Shown here piece after piece: positions 21,984 to 35,900 of a stretch of DNA of 64,000 nucleotides (position 1 is the stretch's first letter; the number at the start of each line of letters is the position of its first letter). The translations under genes were made by a program, and so were the position numbers. Under the pieces are notes generated by a model, which did not search any database, was not told the DNA's origin, and was given only the letters and a program-made list of their open reading frames with translations. This DNA is from Camarhynchus parvulus (lineage: Eukaryota > Chordata > Aves > Passeriformes > Thraupidae): assembly GCF_901933205.1 (NCBI RefSeq), contig NC_044574.1, forward strand, positions 42,751,609 to 42,815,608. Direction: 5' to 3'.

Positions 21984-23826
21984 ATCTAATCCATACAGAA
22001 GTGCAAGGATCTAACATAGAACTTGTACTGCAGGGTAGGTTTCTTTCTCAATGTCCCTGTATGAAGTCACCAGGATGTGCTGTCCTTCCATGTGTCTCAC
22101 TGCTGTTGCTTTGGTGAAAAAACACATTTTTGCAGTTTCATAAATAGCTATCAGGTGAGGTAGTTATTAGCTCATCTTCCATCTTCTCTGTTGTAGAAAT
22201 ACATGGCATACCAAGAATAGCTTGTTTCCTCTCTTTTTATCCAGACCAAGAATATTCTCCAGTCTTAGAGAGCTCAGACTTTCCCCAGATGTTTGTTTTC
22301 TACATGCATTTCAGTCCTCTAATTTGAATGCCCCATGTGTGACATTTAGAGTCATCCTCTCTGAGGAACTGAGAAAACATGATTTTTTAGCAAGGCTTGG
22401 CAGAGAGTTCCCAATGGAACAGCCTGTGGCAGGCTTTTTTCCTGCAGCATTTGGGGGTGTTCTCAGCAAAATGACAGCCTGTGGATGTTGGCAAAAATCC
22501 ACATCAAAATAAATACAGAACACACCCCTCCAGATGCAGCAGTGCACCTGAAAAGTGAGTTTTCTTTGTGGGAACTGGGCTCATACACCTGCCAATCAGG
22601 TGGGCACCATAAAATGCAGAGACTGGGAGTTAATAAATAATATTTTACCAGTCTTATAGGCTTTTTCCTCTACTATAAAAATTCTTTATAATCCTTGCTA
22701 TGTTTCTGGTTTTATTTATTCACTGCCATCTGCTCTTTGTCTCCTTTCACTTTTTCTGAGGCTTGCTTACCATCCCCCTGCTTGTTTGTGTTTTGGGGCA
22801 TCCCCTTCTTGCTGCTTCTGTGCTCTTCCCACTGGCCTCTTCTCCCCATGCTTTGCTGAGCAGTGGCATTCTTTCCCATGCATGTTTTATGTCTGTTGGG
22901 GTGTGTTAAGTTTTAAATATGGACATTTCCAGCTAATAGGGCAGAAAGAGACAGTAGCCAATTTTCTTCACATCACTCACTTGCAAAATCGTGTTTTCAA
23001 AACTAATGTGAAACACAAAAAGATTTATCTGAGCGGTCTGAGGTGATCCATTGCATCTTTTCTGTAGCTATCAATTAATAGCAAGGCATTTGTTTGCTGT
23101 CTCACATCTGTCTAAGTTATAAAATTAATTTACCATATTTACCACAGCTATCCCTGCTTATGAAATTTTTGGAAGAACCACTAGGAGGAAGTAAAATAAC
23201 TGTTGAATTTTATGGAAAATTAATCTAGCTTTTTAGACAATGAGAACCTTTTATTCTCTAAGTTAAAATAGAATGTATGCAGCCTGTTTCTAATTCACAT
23301 TGTGAAATTGAAGCAATGGATTCATCTTGACTTTCATGTTTGTTGTCCCAAGTAAAAAATGCTCTCCATCAATTGCCCATTATTTGCTGAGGTTGTTTAC
23401 TGCTAAGTTGGTGTATGATTGCAAATTAAACAAGCACCACTGTCTAACACATGGCCACTATTCATAACTGGCAGGGCCTGTTTTTCTCGTTGAAAAAGCA
23501 TCACTGAAAAATCACCTCAGATATAGTATTTTTCTTGATATTAAAAAAGTGTTGTGTTTTAGATCTCCTGTTGGGCAGAAAGTACAGGAGATAAGCAGGT
23601 GGGTTAGTATAAAACCAATCTATTCTATGCCTAAAACAGTAACTAAACTTGTTCTATGCAAGCAATTGAATATTAATACAATGAGGTGAGAAAATAAAGA
23701 TCTCATATATGACTATGACTATATGTACAAATATTCCAACAGAATATGATTGATTGTTTAATTATTGCTAAATCAAAATTATAGTGGAATGATTCTTAGT
23801 TTTTAGAAAGAGTTTTTAAGAGCAAT

Positions 23827-23927
23827 GGATACCTATGTAAAATAACTTTTTTCCTATGTAAAAAAACCATGTAACTTTTTACTTATGTAAAATAACTTTT
23901 TTCTTGGATACCTATGTAAAATAACTT
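23827..23927. repeat. Imperfect tandem repeat around CTATGTAAAATAACTT
   Basis: The phrase GGATACCTATGTAAAATAAC occurs at 23827-23846 and again at about 23906-23925. Between them lie two more diverged units (CCTATGTAAAAAAACCATGT and ACTTATGTAAAATAACTTTT). It is a four-unit array with a period of about 25 bases. Confidence 0.85.
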
Positions 23928-26900
23928 CAGAAAGGATTCATTTTCAGAAGGTTACTTCTTGATGCTTTCTGAAGACCTGACATTGTCAGAGCCTCTCATG
24001 TGAACACCTAAGATGTGATGCACTCAGTGCCATTATTTTTTAAACTTTACCCAATTTCATTCAAAAAATAATGAAAAAAAATTTTTTAAGTGAACAGGTT
24101 TATCAAAGGAGAAAATCTTTTGCCCACCACCACTTTTCCTTGCTGAAGGATGACTACTTTCTAAGCACCAAGCCATGCAAGTACAGAAATACCAGTAGGA
24201 TGTCTTCAAGGCGGAATTTTCACAAGCCTCTGAGTCTGCAGGAGCTGCACTTGGCTGGTAGTGGGCATTTACTCTGCTGGCCGTGGTTATTTCATGTGGC
24301 TGGAAACACCTCCTGAAGGGGAACTACAGCTGCTTTACATGGCTGTGTGCTGTAGGAGATCTCATTGGCTCTTTTTCTTTTCCTCACCTCCAACTGCTAC
24401 AACCCATCTATCATGGCAATTGATTTCTCTTCCTGAGGACCTTCATCTGGTGTCTCCTGTTCAGAGCCTGATCTTACAGGAGACTGGGAAGCCACAGCCC
24501 ACAGACATCTGTAACAGATAATGCAGTAAAAATGAAGGATAAGGCACTGCCACGCTTGAGCACAGCCCTCCGCCTGTCACACCGTTCTCTCTTGATTTCT
24601 TTGTATTTCCTTTTCCCTGCTGCTGCTTTTGGAAGGGTGAAGCCCTGCAGAGCTGGAGCCCAGCTGATATGAAGGCAGCTGTCAAATTGTTCCTGGCTGA
24701 GGACACAAGAAGCCACAGCCTCAAGTTTGAAAATTACACAGCACCATTGCAATGTCAGTGTTGCTGCTGGATATCCCTATTCCCAGTGGCCCCCCAATGA
24801 GCTCCAGAATGGGGCAGTTGTTGGCTGCATCAGGGGGTGAATGGTGCTCAGTCCTCCCTGTGGCTGGCAGCTGTGAGCATGGGGAATCACAGCAGGCAGG
24901 CTGCTGGGTAGATGAAAGCTGTGTAATCTGCACACAGTGTTTGACAAGCTGCTGGGGGAGAAAGGGCTGACAGCAAGGCAGGGGGAGTAGCAAGTTTTAT
25001 CTTCCACGTGGCAGCAGTCAGTGATAAAATAGCAGTGGGATTTATGTCCCAGGATCCGACTTGGCCAAGGAGAACACTTCATGGGACAAACAGCAGTGTC
25101 AACAGAGCATGTGTGTGGCATTTACATTTCTGCATAACCCAAGAATGCCAGCACAAGGTAACAGCTGACATCTAACCACGACTTCTTTAGGCCTCCATAG
25201 GTTTATCTTGATCTTATACCCTATGCAATTTACCCTTGGGCCTCCATCTGTAAATTTATCTTTTGTAAGACAATGTGACCCAGCCAAGGACACTGAAGAA
25301 TGAGGTGATCCAGCTGAGCTACATGGAAATTGAGATTGCTAAGCAGCTCTGGAGATCAGGCTGCAAGTTATATACAACTCCTTAGAATTTTGCAATATCA
25401 CATTTGGCATGGAGATGAGGCTTCTTAAATTCTGTTGTTAAGGGAAAAAAATTATATATTTTTCACACCATAAGGAGAAGTCATATTTGGCAGTGGCGTC
25501 AGCTTTGCAGGAGCATGTAGGTGCCTAAAGCTACTGGCAGGCTCCTTGTGAAACTGATAAATGGATGGAGCAACTGTCCTGGATTTCTACTGGGAGCCCT
25601 GGCACTGCCAGGTCCTCCCAGGGGCTCCAACTCCAGCAAGGACACATCAGCCTGCAGGTGGTTTACCAGAACTTGGGCACATCCAGCACACTAAAACTGA
25701 ATCCCTGGTGAAGGCAAGAGGAAGACTTTTCAATTCATCGTAAAAAGGACCTGATCTCCACAAATTTAAAATAGAAATTTATTAGTTCCAGTCATTATCT
25801 TATTTCCTAGTATGGTATGTTGGTGAAAAGATGGACATTGTAAATAACCATGTCAGTAATGGATATGAAATGTAACTTCAGAGAAAGCTCAAGAGGTATT
25901 TCTGAAGCATTCAGTCCTACAAAAAATTGATTGTTTACTACATTTCTGCAAAATGTGACACTTGCTATGTTTTTTTCAGGCAGAGAGCAAAATGTGGTTT
26001 AATTCTTCATCTCCCTTCCCCAGCTCTGGGTAAGTCTGTGGCTTGGGGTGGAGAGGAGAAAGGCTCCAGGCAGAGGAATGAGACAAAATGTTCTTGTGGT
26101 CATTCATGTGGCTTGTTGTCAGCTCCAGGGGAGGCAGGCACAGCTCTTGTGAAGGCTCTGGCAGCACTGAAACCAGCTGGGATTGCGGAAAAAGATGCAC
26201 AGAAGGAACAGTGCTGTGATGAAGAATCTGTTTCTCACGTGGAGAGAGCCCATCACAATCTGTAAAGCCAACCCTGCAGTGATGGAAAGTTGTGGAGGGG
26301 TCTGAGTGCACATGAACACCAGGTCACTGATGTGCTTACACATGACATTTTCTGCAACCACACAGCACAGATGCACAAAGGTGCCTGTTCCTAGAGGGAC
26401 AGGTGGGAGACTTCTTTTGCTTGGAGCAGCAGGGAAAAGGGGAAACACTTCCCATCACGAGCAGTGGGGAGAGCAGCTGCCCACCACCCACAGATGCCTG
26501 CCTGCTCTGAGGCATGTGTCCTGCAGCCAAGGGTCACTTTGCCCACTGGAATATCCGCTCTGCACGATGCTTCTCCTGACGCAGACAGCAAATTATCCAC
26601 ACTTAAGCTCCACAGGGGAACTTTCCCAAGAGGAAGGAAAACCAGAGGGAAAAAATGAAAATAACATCCTTCCTCTTCCAAAGAAAACAGTCCTTCTCCC
26701 AGACCCCTAATTAAAATGCAAAGGTTTAACAGACAAACCAGCAGAAGGCTTAATCATTGTGACTCAGCTCACAGAAAGACATCCAGCACTGAGCTGAACA
26801 GCAGCAGATTGTTGGCTTCCTTTGAGGACAGACTACAGTTCATCATTCCCTGGAAAGTGCCGGATGGTTTGATTGCAGGGGATGTAAGCAATGGCCTGTC

Positions 26901-28307
26901 ATCTCTCATTTGTAAGGGAGTCAAACTGGTGAAAGAAAGAGGTGAGGACAGTCAGGAGAGCAAGCCTGGAGTCATGGGCTCACAGAGCTGTGGTGGAGGT
27001 GTGGGCTTATGGACCACCCAGATGCTCTTCCCTTTCATACTGGAACATCAGCTAAACCCAAACCTTTTCCAGCAGGCACTTCCTGGGTCTGATCTTGAGT
27101 ATCTCACTCCAGCACAGACAAGTTTGGGTGACATTTAGCTGTGTCATAAAAACCTTTATCTTGATGCTTAGCCTGAGCATCCCCAGGTGCAGGTCTGTCC
27201 CATTGATCCAGTACCACATGGGCACCATGAGCCTCAATTCTCCTTTCAGTCTTGCCCTTCTCCCAGCTGGAACTGTGCCCTCTACTCACCTTTACTGAGG
27301 TCCAGTTTTGTGCCACTCAGTTTAAGCAGTATATATTTTCCAGTAAACTGTATTTTAAAGGTGGGCACCTGACAGCATGCATTATGTTTATATATACATT
27401 TATGTGTTTTTAGAAATATATATTAACTTAGCACCAATATTTATTTGTGTATGATCTGTGTGGTATAATATGAAGTTCGTGACATGTTATGGAAAAGAAA
27501 TTAATATAACAGACATTTTTCTTGTGAATTTATAGAAAACTCCATGAATGCTTCTGGTCAGGGAAACAAACCAGGAAAGCAAAAAGAGCACACCTTTTTT
27601 CAACATTTGTTAAGTAAATTTAAAAATAAATAGATTTTTAATAGCCTTTCACTTGGAAGTTAGTGTGTTCTAAAAGTTTTGAATCAGATGGAGTGTTTTA
27701 GTCCAGTGGAAGTAACACTGAGAAGGGAAATATTCTGCAAACAAGTGCAATTTGAAATTGGGATCAGGAGCTGAAACCATTTAGCTTTTGTCTCTCTCAG
27801 GTTGACTGGTGAATTGAGGCGATTAAGTGCATGGCTTCCACTGTCTCTCAACACAGGAGCTCAGGAATCCTGCTACCCTGGATTTGTGACCACAGGAGCC
27901 TGTAAATTATGAAAGAACATTTAAGCAGAGGACTCTGACTACAAATAAAAATACATCTTTGTGGAAATTTAATGTGAAGATAATTCACAGGTATGTTTAT
28001 TGGGAGGAAACTGTTGCATAAAATGTAGGGGTAAGGTAAAACATTGGTTAAAATACCACCCAGGTAAATCAGTTTCCCAGGCAATATATGGAGAGTGCTG
28101 CCATTTAACTGCTCTGAGGCAGCCAGCAAAAATTCTAGAGCTGTCTGCCAAACAGCTAGATGTTGCTGATGGAAAAAATTAGCCTCAGTACATTGGCATC
28201 TGGAGTCTGTGACTGCCATCCAAAAAGAAAAGGGACTGGTGCTGTGGAATTGGGTAATTGCACTCCAGAAGCCTACCACAAGTCTGCTGTGGCTTTGTCA
28301 TTAAAAA

Positions 28308-28332
28308 AAAAATTAAAAGGTTTTTAATTTTT
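28308..28332. repeat. AT-rich hairpin, 11-base arms
   Basis: AAAAATTAAAA and TTTTAATTTTT pair around the loop GGT. In such A/T-rich sequence this can arise by chance. Confidence 0.6.
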
Positions 28333-31300
28333 AAAATGTTCTTAATTTAAAAATAAGAGTTTGAAAGTATAGAAAGTAAGATGTTAGGGGGAAACATACA
28401 GTTAACTGGATAAAAACAATCTCAGTTTCTGTGTGTTTCTGAGTACAAAACAGACATATATGTGTTTCCATGCATGTGCTGGTTTGTGTTTCAGAGTACT
28501 TGCTTCTGTGTCAACTCTGTGTCCATTTCACAAGGAATTACACACTCCATTTACTTGAGATTCCAATGTATATTACTTGGGGAAAAAACCCAACAATCTC
28601 TGAGTACAACCTATGTTTTAACAATTATATTCCTTCCCCTCTTCGCTGCCCAGTCTCTGCTGTAAATAAATAATTTGGGGGGAGGGAGGCTGCCAGTTAC
28701 CAGCAGTCACCCCCTGTTGTGATTCCGAGGGTGGGAGTGTAGCTGAAGTAACTACTGTGGAGAAGCAAGTGGAGATAAATTACCAGTTCTTAATCTGAAA
28801 GCATTCTTACTCATAGGAGAAATTTACAGCAATCATGGCACATTAATGCAAAATTTTAGTTACCTGAATTGTCACAGTTTGCTTTACTGCTGATGTCCCA
28901 GAGATGACACTGAAATCACTCTGCTTAGATTTCTGCATGGCACTTTCTTTTGAAGGCTTTAGTTGCAGGTGTTTAGAAGTCCTTCTCTCCAAATGAGCAA
29001 TGACACATACTTCTCACATTTGAAACTTCCTGGAAAATCCACTTAGTAATTTTCCCATTGAATTAAAAATCACTGTATTTCTTGTACAAGACTGAAAGAT
29101 GGTGTAGGTTTAGAACCTCAGGCCTAGAGAGCATCTGGTTCTCAGACAGGGATATGTTCAGTGCTAAGTTACCTGTTCATAAGAATTCAATGATTTAACA
29201 ATGACAGGAAACTGCACAACATCTGGATTTCAACATAAGATTGTAATTCAGACTTTGCTGGATGTCTTTTCTTCCTACAGTGTTATTTTTGTGTGGGTCT
29301 GTGACAGTTAACCTCACTTTCTATGAGCAGAGCAACAAATAGGTAGTGGTTCTTATGCTATGGTGGAATACCCATGGAATAAGACAGCACCTGTCTTGTT
29401 CTGCCTGTCACAGCCTTTCTATACTACAGGCAAATGTGAAGAAAAAGGGGAGGAGAAATCAATTAGAGGAGAATTAATTTTTGAGTGAAAATATCTGATG
29501 TCAAGAGAGGCGTTCAGAGATATTTTGTTGGAATACACATGCTTTTTTTTGGGATGGTAGACATACTGAAGTCAGTGCTAATTTGTAGAGGCAGTTCTTG
29601 TATGCATTAATAATGGCAGATAAGAAACATTAGTGAATAAATATTTGAAATTTTTTTAGCCATTTCTGGAAAGCTATTTTTCTTAAAAATTAAACGAAGC
29701 AGAATCAGAATGCATTCACTAAGAAAAAGGCAAGACAAACGTTAGTACAGAGAAAAAACACATTGACTCAAGCACAGCCCTAGGCAGCAAAGCACTTAAG
29801 CAGGTACTTAAGGTAGGGCACATACCTATCTGTTTTTCTGAATCATTGCCATGATTACAGGGCATTTCATTTGCTCTTTGTGGTGTCCTGGGTTCCAGGG
29901 ATCTTTTTGCTTTCACAAAGAAATCGCAGTCATTAATCATAAGGCATTAACATTCCCACCGCTGGGATTATGAATTACATTTCTGTAATAAATGTGAATG
30001 CCATTTCCCTCATCTCCTGTTCTTTCAAGAGCCCTAAAAGTTTTATTTCAATTTGCAGACTTGCACTGAGGGCTTTGGCTAGGAGTTCGTGCTTCTGGCT
30101 CACTTGAGCTAATTTGGCAAGTAATTTTAAAACAACTTCTATTGTACATAGAGCTGCAGGGTTTGAAATATTGCTCAGTCAGCTCTTACTTCATGAACAG
30201 TTTGTTTGATTAGGTGCCCAGGTGAAACACAATCGGGGAACCTGGTGAGCTGTAAGCCTTCCACAGGGAGGAGGAAATGAAGTGGATTTGCTTGCTCCTT
30301 GGCAGAGCGTTCCAGCTGTTCGGCTGTTGTGCAAAGGTGTGTCGCCTCCCCCTGCCCACCTTTCAATAGAGTTGCTGCTGGATTTATTGAAAAGCCCTAT
30401 TCTGAAAACTCCTATGAGGCATGTCCTTGGGCATCCAGTGGAGTGACCATCTAAGTGGGTCTTGTCTGTGGGCCTTGACTTGGCTTAAGCTTGACGAGCT
30501 GCCAAGGCTTGGGCAGCACCCGGTGTGGGCAGGAGGACCATGCTCAGCCCTTTCCAAGGGGCCATGCAGGTCCTGGTGCTCCCAGAAGGGTCAGCTGCCT
30601 GTTGAGCATGGGCTGTCAGGATTCATATTTTGGATTTCAACTTCTAAACTTGATCTGATCTTGATTTTGTGGTTCTTGGGACTTTTTGTGGACTTTAACT
30701 TCTTAGAGGTTCCAAAAGCTGCTTTGGCCATGGTGGATTTTACAGCACCTAAACAGTGATAAAGCTGAGCTGGTCACCAGGGCCCTGGTATGATCTGGCT
30801 GTTCAGGGTCTCAGCTATTTCTTACTGGCTATGGTGGGCTCCTATTGGAGACACAAGCCCATAGGCTTCAGGTGGGTTTTGGGATGTGAAAAGTGAGGAT
30901 GCAGGCAGTGCACCCCATTGTTCTGTAGAGCCTGGCTCTCAAGGTCTATGAGGAGGAGGAGGAATCCCGAAACTACTCACAGAAATCCCAGCAACGAAGA
31001 ATTTACCCTCAGCAAGGAATTAATAGAAAGTATAAGCATGAGCTGTGGAGAGCAAGAAAAGCAAAGGAAACCAAAAAACCCCAGAGCATTTGTTTCCAAA
31101 TTCTTCCTGAAGCAAGACATACTGTATCCCAAGGACAGAACAAGAAAATAGATTGAGTTTATATAAAGCTGCTTGTGGAAACCTCCCTGGTAACAAAATG
31201 AGCTAACAAAAACCAAATATCAATGGGAATCCAAATATTCATCTTTAAAATCACTGAGCAGTAAATTACACATCACAGACCTCTTCAGTCTTCTGGCAAA

Positions 31301-31801
31301 AGCTGCAGAAATGGAAACTCTTAAACGCAAATAAAAAATGTGTTTGTTTAATTCTGCACTAAGAGCAAGTCTCTGGACAAGCTGCATTTTCTAAGTAAGG
31401 CATTTTTTGTCACCTGAGTGGAAGAATGCCTTATCCAACACAACCTGCAAAGCATTTAATCAGTCCTGATGGTAAATTTAAAATGGCAAATTCCTTTCTG
31501 CCTTGCCCCAAAGTAAAGAGCTGGGTGCATTTCCCAGGACAATTTGAAAGAATTTTTCAGATATTCTTTACCATATTCTGCAGTCTTAAAATTAATCCAA
31601 ATGAACTGTGTGGTTTGGTGACCACCCCCTGTCAGGGGCTTTTATGTGTTCTCAGCCAGGGGCTGGATCACATCACAGTGTCATGAGAGACTGCTCAGCC
31701 AAATGAAGACTGAGCTCCTGCTGTCATCTCCTGAAGCCTGAAGAGGAGAAAGAGGAGGATCCTGCTGTCCCAGGAGGAGGAGAGGAACGCACAGGCAATT
31801 G

Positions 31802-31860
31802 TTTAATAAGCAATTAATTTAATAAGCAATTATCAATGTTATCCTGTGTGGATAACATTG
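31802..31860. repeat. Tandem 16-base duplication abutting a perfect 11-base hairpin
   Basis: TTTAATAAGCAATTAA (31802-31817) is repeated as TTTAATAAGCAATTAT (31818-31833). The next base begins CAATGTTATCC (31834-31844), loop TGTGT, and GGATAACATTG (31850-31860), an exact inverted repeat. The two structures touch without a spacer. Confidence 0.9.
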
Positions 31861-32909
31861 GGATACAGGTCTTTTATGTCACCTTTCTCTCTGTCATGAT
31901 GTGATGCCCATGGAGCTCACCTCACAGGTGCTCTGCTTTTCTCAGCGCTTCCTGTGTTGGTGATGGCAAAGTGTCCACTGTCTAAAGTAGGCATGGACAA
32001 AATAGCAGTGCCTATCTGAGCAGCTACTCATAGATATCAGGAGGACCTTTGCATAACTCATTCTTTTTATTGATTGGGAATAAAGCAGTACAGTATCTGA
32101 TATTTTATGAAGTAATACGCAGTTACTCAACATAAGAAGTAGCAAAATGGGGTTGCAAAGCCCTCAAAAGCTATTTTAGTTGTTCTTTGTACCAAACTGG
32201 TTTAAGGTGACTGGCATAAAAAGCTATATTGATGATTATTTGGCTCTTCTGCACTTTCCCCTTTGGTGAGCTGTGGTGAAACCATGTGAAAAGCCCATTT
32301 TTGGTAGCATTTAATTGTAGATGTCTGCACAAGACATTTTAAAGCGTCAGTGATAAATTATAAACTCTTTCTTTTAAACATGCCATTACAATTTCCCATT
32401 ATATTGTTGCAGTGGACTGAACATAGCAGCAAACCAAATCCTAAATCTATAAAGGCAGTAAATTAAATGTGGCTCCAGTGGTTTTGGAGCTTGACCAACA
32501 AGTTATCTTTATTAATGCATTCAGGGAAAAGGTCTCATTTTATTACATTATTTTCTTAATGATAAAGGCAGTAATGGAATCTCAGCAGAACAGACCAAAG
32601 GAATCTTAGTTTGCTGGCAGTTGGGTGAAATTTTTGTCTGTGTGTGCTTGGTACAGGGTTAAGACTTGGCAGTGTCCAACTCACTGACTTCTGTCTTGAA
32701 AAGCACAGTATTTTGCTGCTTCTCTGTAGTTGCTAGTTGACATTTTCTTGGCTTTAAATGAAATTTTGACACATAAATCCCACATGTCAAATGATATTGT
32801 AAAACAAGCATCCAAGTGTCAGCACATAGCCCAATAGTCTAGGGAGTAGAGAATAGAATAAGGAACACCTTTATGCACTCTTTCATCTGCATCCAGCCAT
32901 CTGCAAGTA

Positions 32910-32929
32910 ATTTGAAACCAGTTTCAAAT
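32910..32929. repeat. 20-base dyad ATTTGAAAC-CA-GTTTCAAAT
   Basis: Two perfect 9-base arms are separated by CA. The GAAAC-x-x-GTTTC arrangement is like back-to-back interferon-response half-sites (GAAA), but there is no promoter context. Confidence 0.75.
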
Positions 32930-35900
32930 GAAGCCAGGTTGTTTGGTCTGTTAAGGCACACAAAGCCAAAGCAGAAGTTTGGAGTCTTCATGGCTTTTAT
33001 TGACTTGCTAATAAGTAGATAAAGCCTTTATTTTCCAAAGCCATACTTTTCTCAGATAGCCCGTTCCAAAGAAAGCCTAATTGAAATTACAGAAGTCTCT
33101 TGCAGACTGTCACAAATTCCATTTTTAAATACCCTGCTGATATTGAAAGACTTCATGATGAGTCTTTCACTTGCAAAGCAGAACTGGTTGGTTCCCCACT
33201 GATGAACTGTTTTGTTGGACTTGGGGAGACATTAATGGTACCAGGTTCCTACAAAACCACACCAACAAAGGAGTGTGGATTTACATGATGATGGGCTGGC
33301 CCCAAGATTCACCACTAAAATACTACAGCAAGCCTCATTTAGCTGCCAGCTGCAGTGTGTACTTTGCCATACATATTTCTTTTCTGTGTAGTACCATTGG
33401 AAAAACACAATTCAGGTAAGCCATGAGCTAACAGGGTTTGTTTGTTTGTTTTTTTCAAGGGCCTTCAGCTGTGGCAAACTGGTATTTAGTAGAAATAAAC
33501 TGCACATTCAAACGGTAGATTAGATATGAAGACAGTTATGAATTTCAAATGATACAAAAAGACAGACCTTGAAAACAATTATCTGTGTTGCCAAGACAAA
33601 GTTGGTTTAGTTTTCAGCATTTCAGCTCTGCCTGATATTTCTTCATTTGCAAATGTGTCAGAACTGAATAGGCAGGGTGTGGAGATACCTAGGCCCTCCA
33701 CATGTAGTTTAAATGGTTGTTGGTACTTCAGCAAGTGCCTGAGATGCCTTCAATTTGTGCTGGTTATTTTTAGAGGAAAAAAAAACACTCAAAGCCTACA
33801 TACACAGAGGAACAAACCAAAATATTCAAATTTTTACAAGCAAGCTCTGATGGCACAAGACTGGGGTAGAAGGAAACTCTTTTGTGAGCTACTCAAAACA
33901 CTAAGGCTTGCAGAGATCTCAATCCTGTTTGGTCTGATTTTTGACTGTTTATGGTGCTGTCTTGGAGGCCCTTGTGGTTCAGTGTGTGTGTGAGCAAGTG
34001 AGGAATCAGATGTTGCAGTCAGAGGTGGTTCCATTGTGTCCCTGCAGTCCTTGGCCTTGCACTGATGGCAGCAGCTGTGCCTCCCTTTGGTATCCTCCAA
34101 ATCCCTGGCAAGGGTGACACCAGCACTGCCCCTTCCTGAGAGCTCTGAGGGGAGTGCAGTCCTGGAGTGTCATACAGCTTGTCAACTCATCTCAGAAACA
34201 CAGGTCAAGGGAAATAGGCACCATCCACTCATCACTGCAGCATTTCTACCTACTCTCAGCACCTCATACAAGGCCACCAGGTGCTTTGAGGGAAGTGGAC
34301 ACAGCCTCAGTGCATAATGCTCCTTTCACAGTAAAACACACAGCTGTTGCTCCTCAGCACCTGCAAAACCTGCTGAAGGAAGCTGACGAGCACAGTGGGG
34401 ACAGAAGGTAGGAGTGTTGGGTGCATTGACAAAAGCCAGCTCTCTGCCCTCTGTTTCAGAGAATTTACTTCTCCAAAAATATCCATGAGATGAAACTGCA
34501 GCAAATACAGGAGGAACCTCTAAAAAGAATCTCTTCTTCTGATCGCAGGCTCTTTTCCATCTTTTTTCATCAACCTCTTTGTTGCAATGGCAGACTCTTT
34601 ATAGGAGCAGTTAGAGCAAGAAGCACACCTTTAGAAGATGGGCAATGGTAAGTGTGGGCATGCCAAGACATTGTAGAGACAGAAATCTCTCTCCCCTATG
34701 CCCAGGAACTGTTTGAGACAACAGGCAGGGCCTGTTTAAACAGTATATTCCCTGACATTGCTTGATTTACTTCTGTAGGTGTAACCTGGGGGAGCCTGGT
34801 CTGTTACCCCTGCAGAAATGTGGCCACTGTTGTTGGATTATATTCTAGCCATCATACTTTATCATGTGCCTGGCATTCTCAGGATCTGTTTTGCTATCTG
34901 ATTTGAGAAACATCAAAAGGCATTTAGCTGACTCAAAATTATTAGTGGCTTTGCTTTCCCCGTGCCTCGTACAGCCAATGCCTTGCTTTGCTAGCATACG
35001 TTCCAGCACGCTACACAATTTCCCTCTTTATTCAACTGTGCAGCATAAAAATACAATATAACAGACATTCATATGAGAACTCATGAATAATAAGTTTTTA
35101 GTGAGCTACTTTCCTTAGCATCTAAGAGCTTAGTATGAAAAAAATTGTCCAGAAGTGTGCTCATTGTAACTTCTTTAAAATCCATGCAGCTCCTGTTAGG
35201 GAATATTTTTATTCACACGTATTTATTTCAAGCTCCTGCAGTGTTCTATTTTCATAAATTATGAATTTAAGACTCACAATTTTAGCATACTTGAAGCTGA
35301 GTTCGCTGATGGACACTGCTATTACAAAATCCTGCAGAAAATTTACAGGACCAAGTATATGATTTTGAATTTGAGACATGTAGAGCTCAACCCATTTTTG
35401 AGAGTGACATAATAGCACTGAAAATGAATGTGATCCATTTTATGTACTGATCTCATTCAACAGCTAGCAAATTTGAAATTGTTCTTTCTGAGATAAACTC
35501 CACACTTTTCCAGTGAGCATAAATGGATTTATTCCAACACACTCAGTTTCTCCAGTTCACAAGGCTACAGCAGAAACTGGGTTTATTTCATTCCTATGGG
35601 CAGCCAGCAAAGCATACTGACACACTTAAATAGTTTATTGATCTTGGCCATTAACAGCGGCATCACAAATCCAGTGATGCAAATTACATTTTGTGGAGTT
35701 TAAAAATTCTATGGTTCTATGTTTTTTGAGCAATATGCCTAAGTAAAAGGAGAAAAAGCTAGCAGAAAGGTATGTTTTGCAAGAACTGTAATTGTGTTAG
35801 GGCAACACAATCAACAGTTTTATGGAGTTTAACTAGCTTCACTCATTTTGTAATTAAAAGTTTCATCAGCACAGCAGACAGAGGGTGGCATTTGTGGTCT

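Larger units (their letters stand above)
21984..31801. other. Non-coding stretch, no gene seen
   Basis: No exon or RNA gene is recognised. From about 24.2 to 27.3 kb many overlapping frames are open on both strands because stop codons are rarer in this more GC-rich DNA; none looks like a known protein. It includes a short tandem repeat (23827-23927), an AT-rich hairpin (28308-28332) and a possible old repeat trace at about 29782-29820 (AAGCACTTAAGCAGGTACTT). Confidence 0.5.

Noticed and set aside
21835..22017. Open frame rich in Gly-Trp-Val-Asp
   Set aside because: Translation of the CCAT/CCAC microsatellite.
27848..28279. 143-codon open frame on the - strand
   Set aside because: No family resemblance, and its other strand is partly open too; treated as chance.
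35700..35725. CR1 tail AATTCTATGGTTCTATG
   Set aside because: Only the octamer-like end is seen; the preceding sequence does not match CR1.
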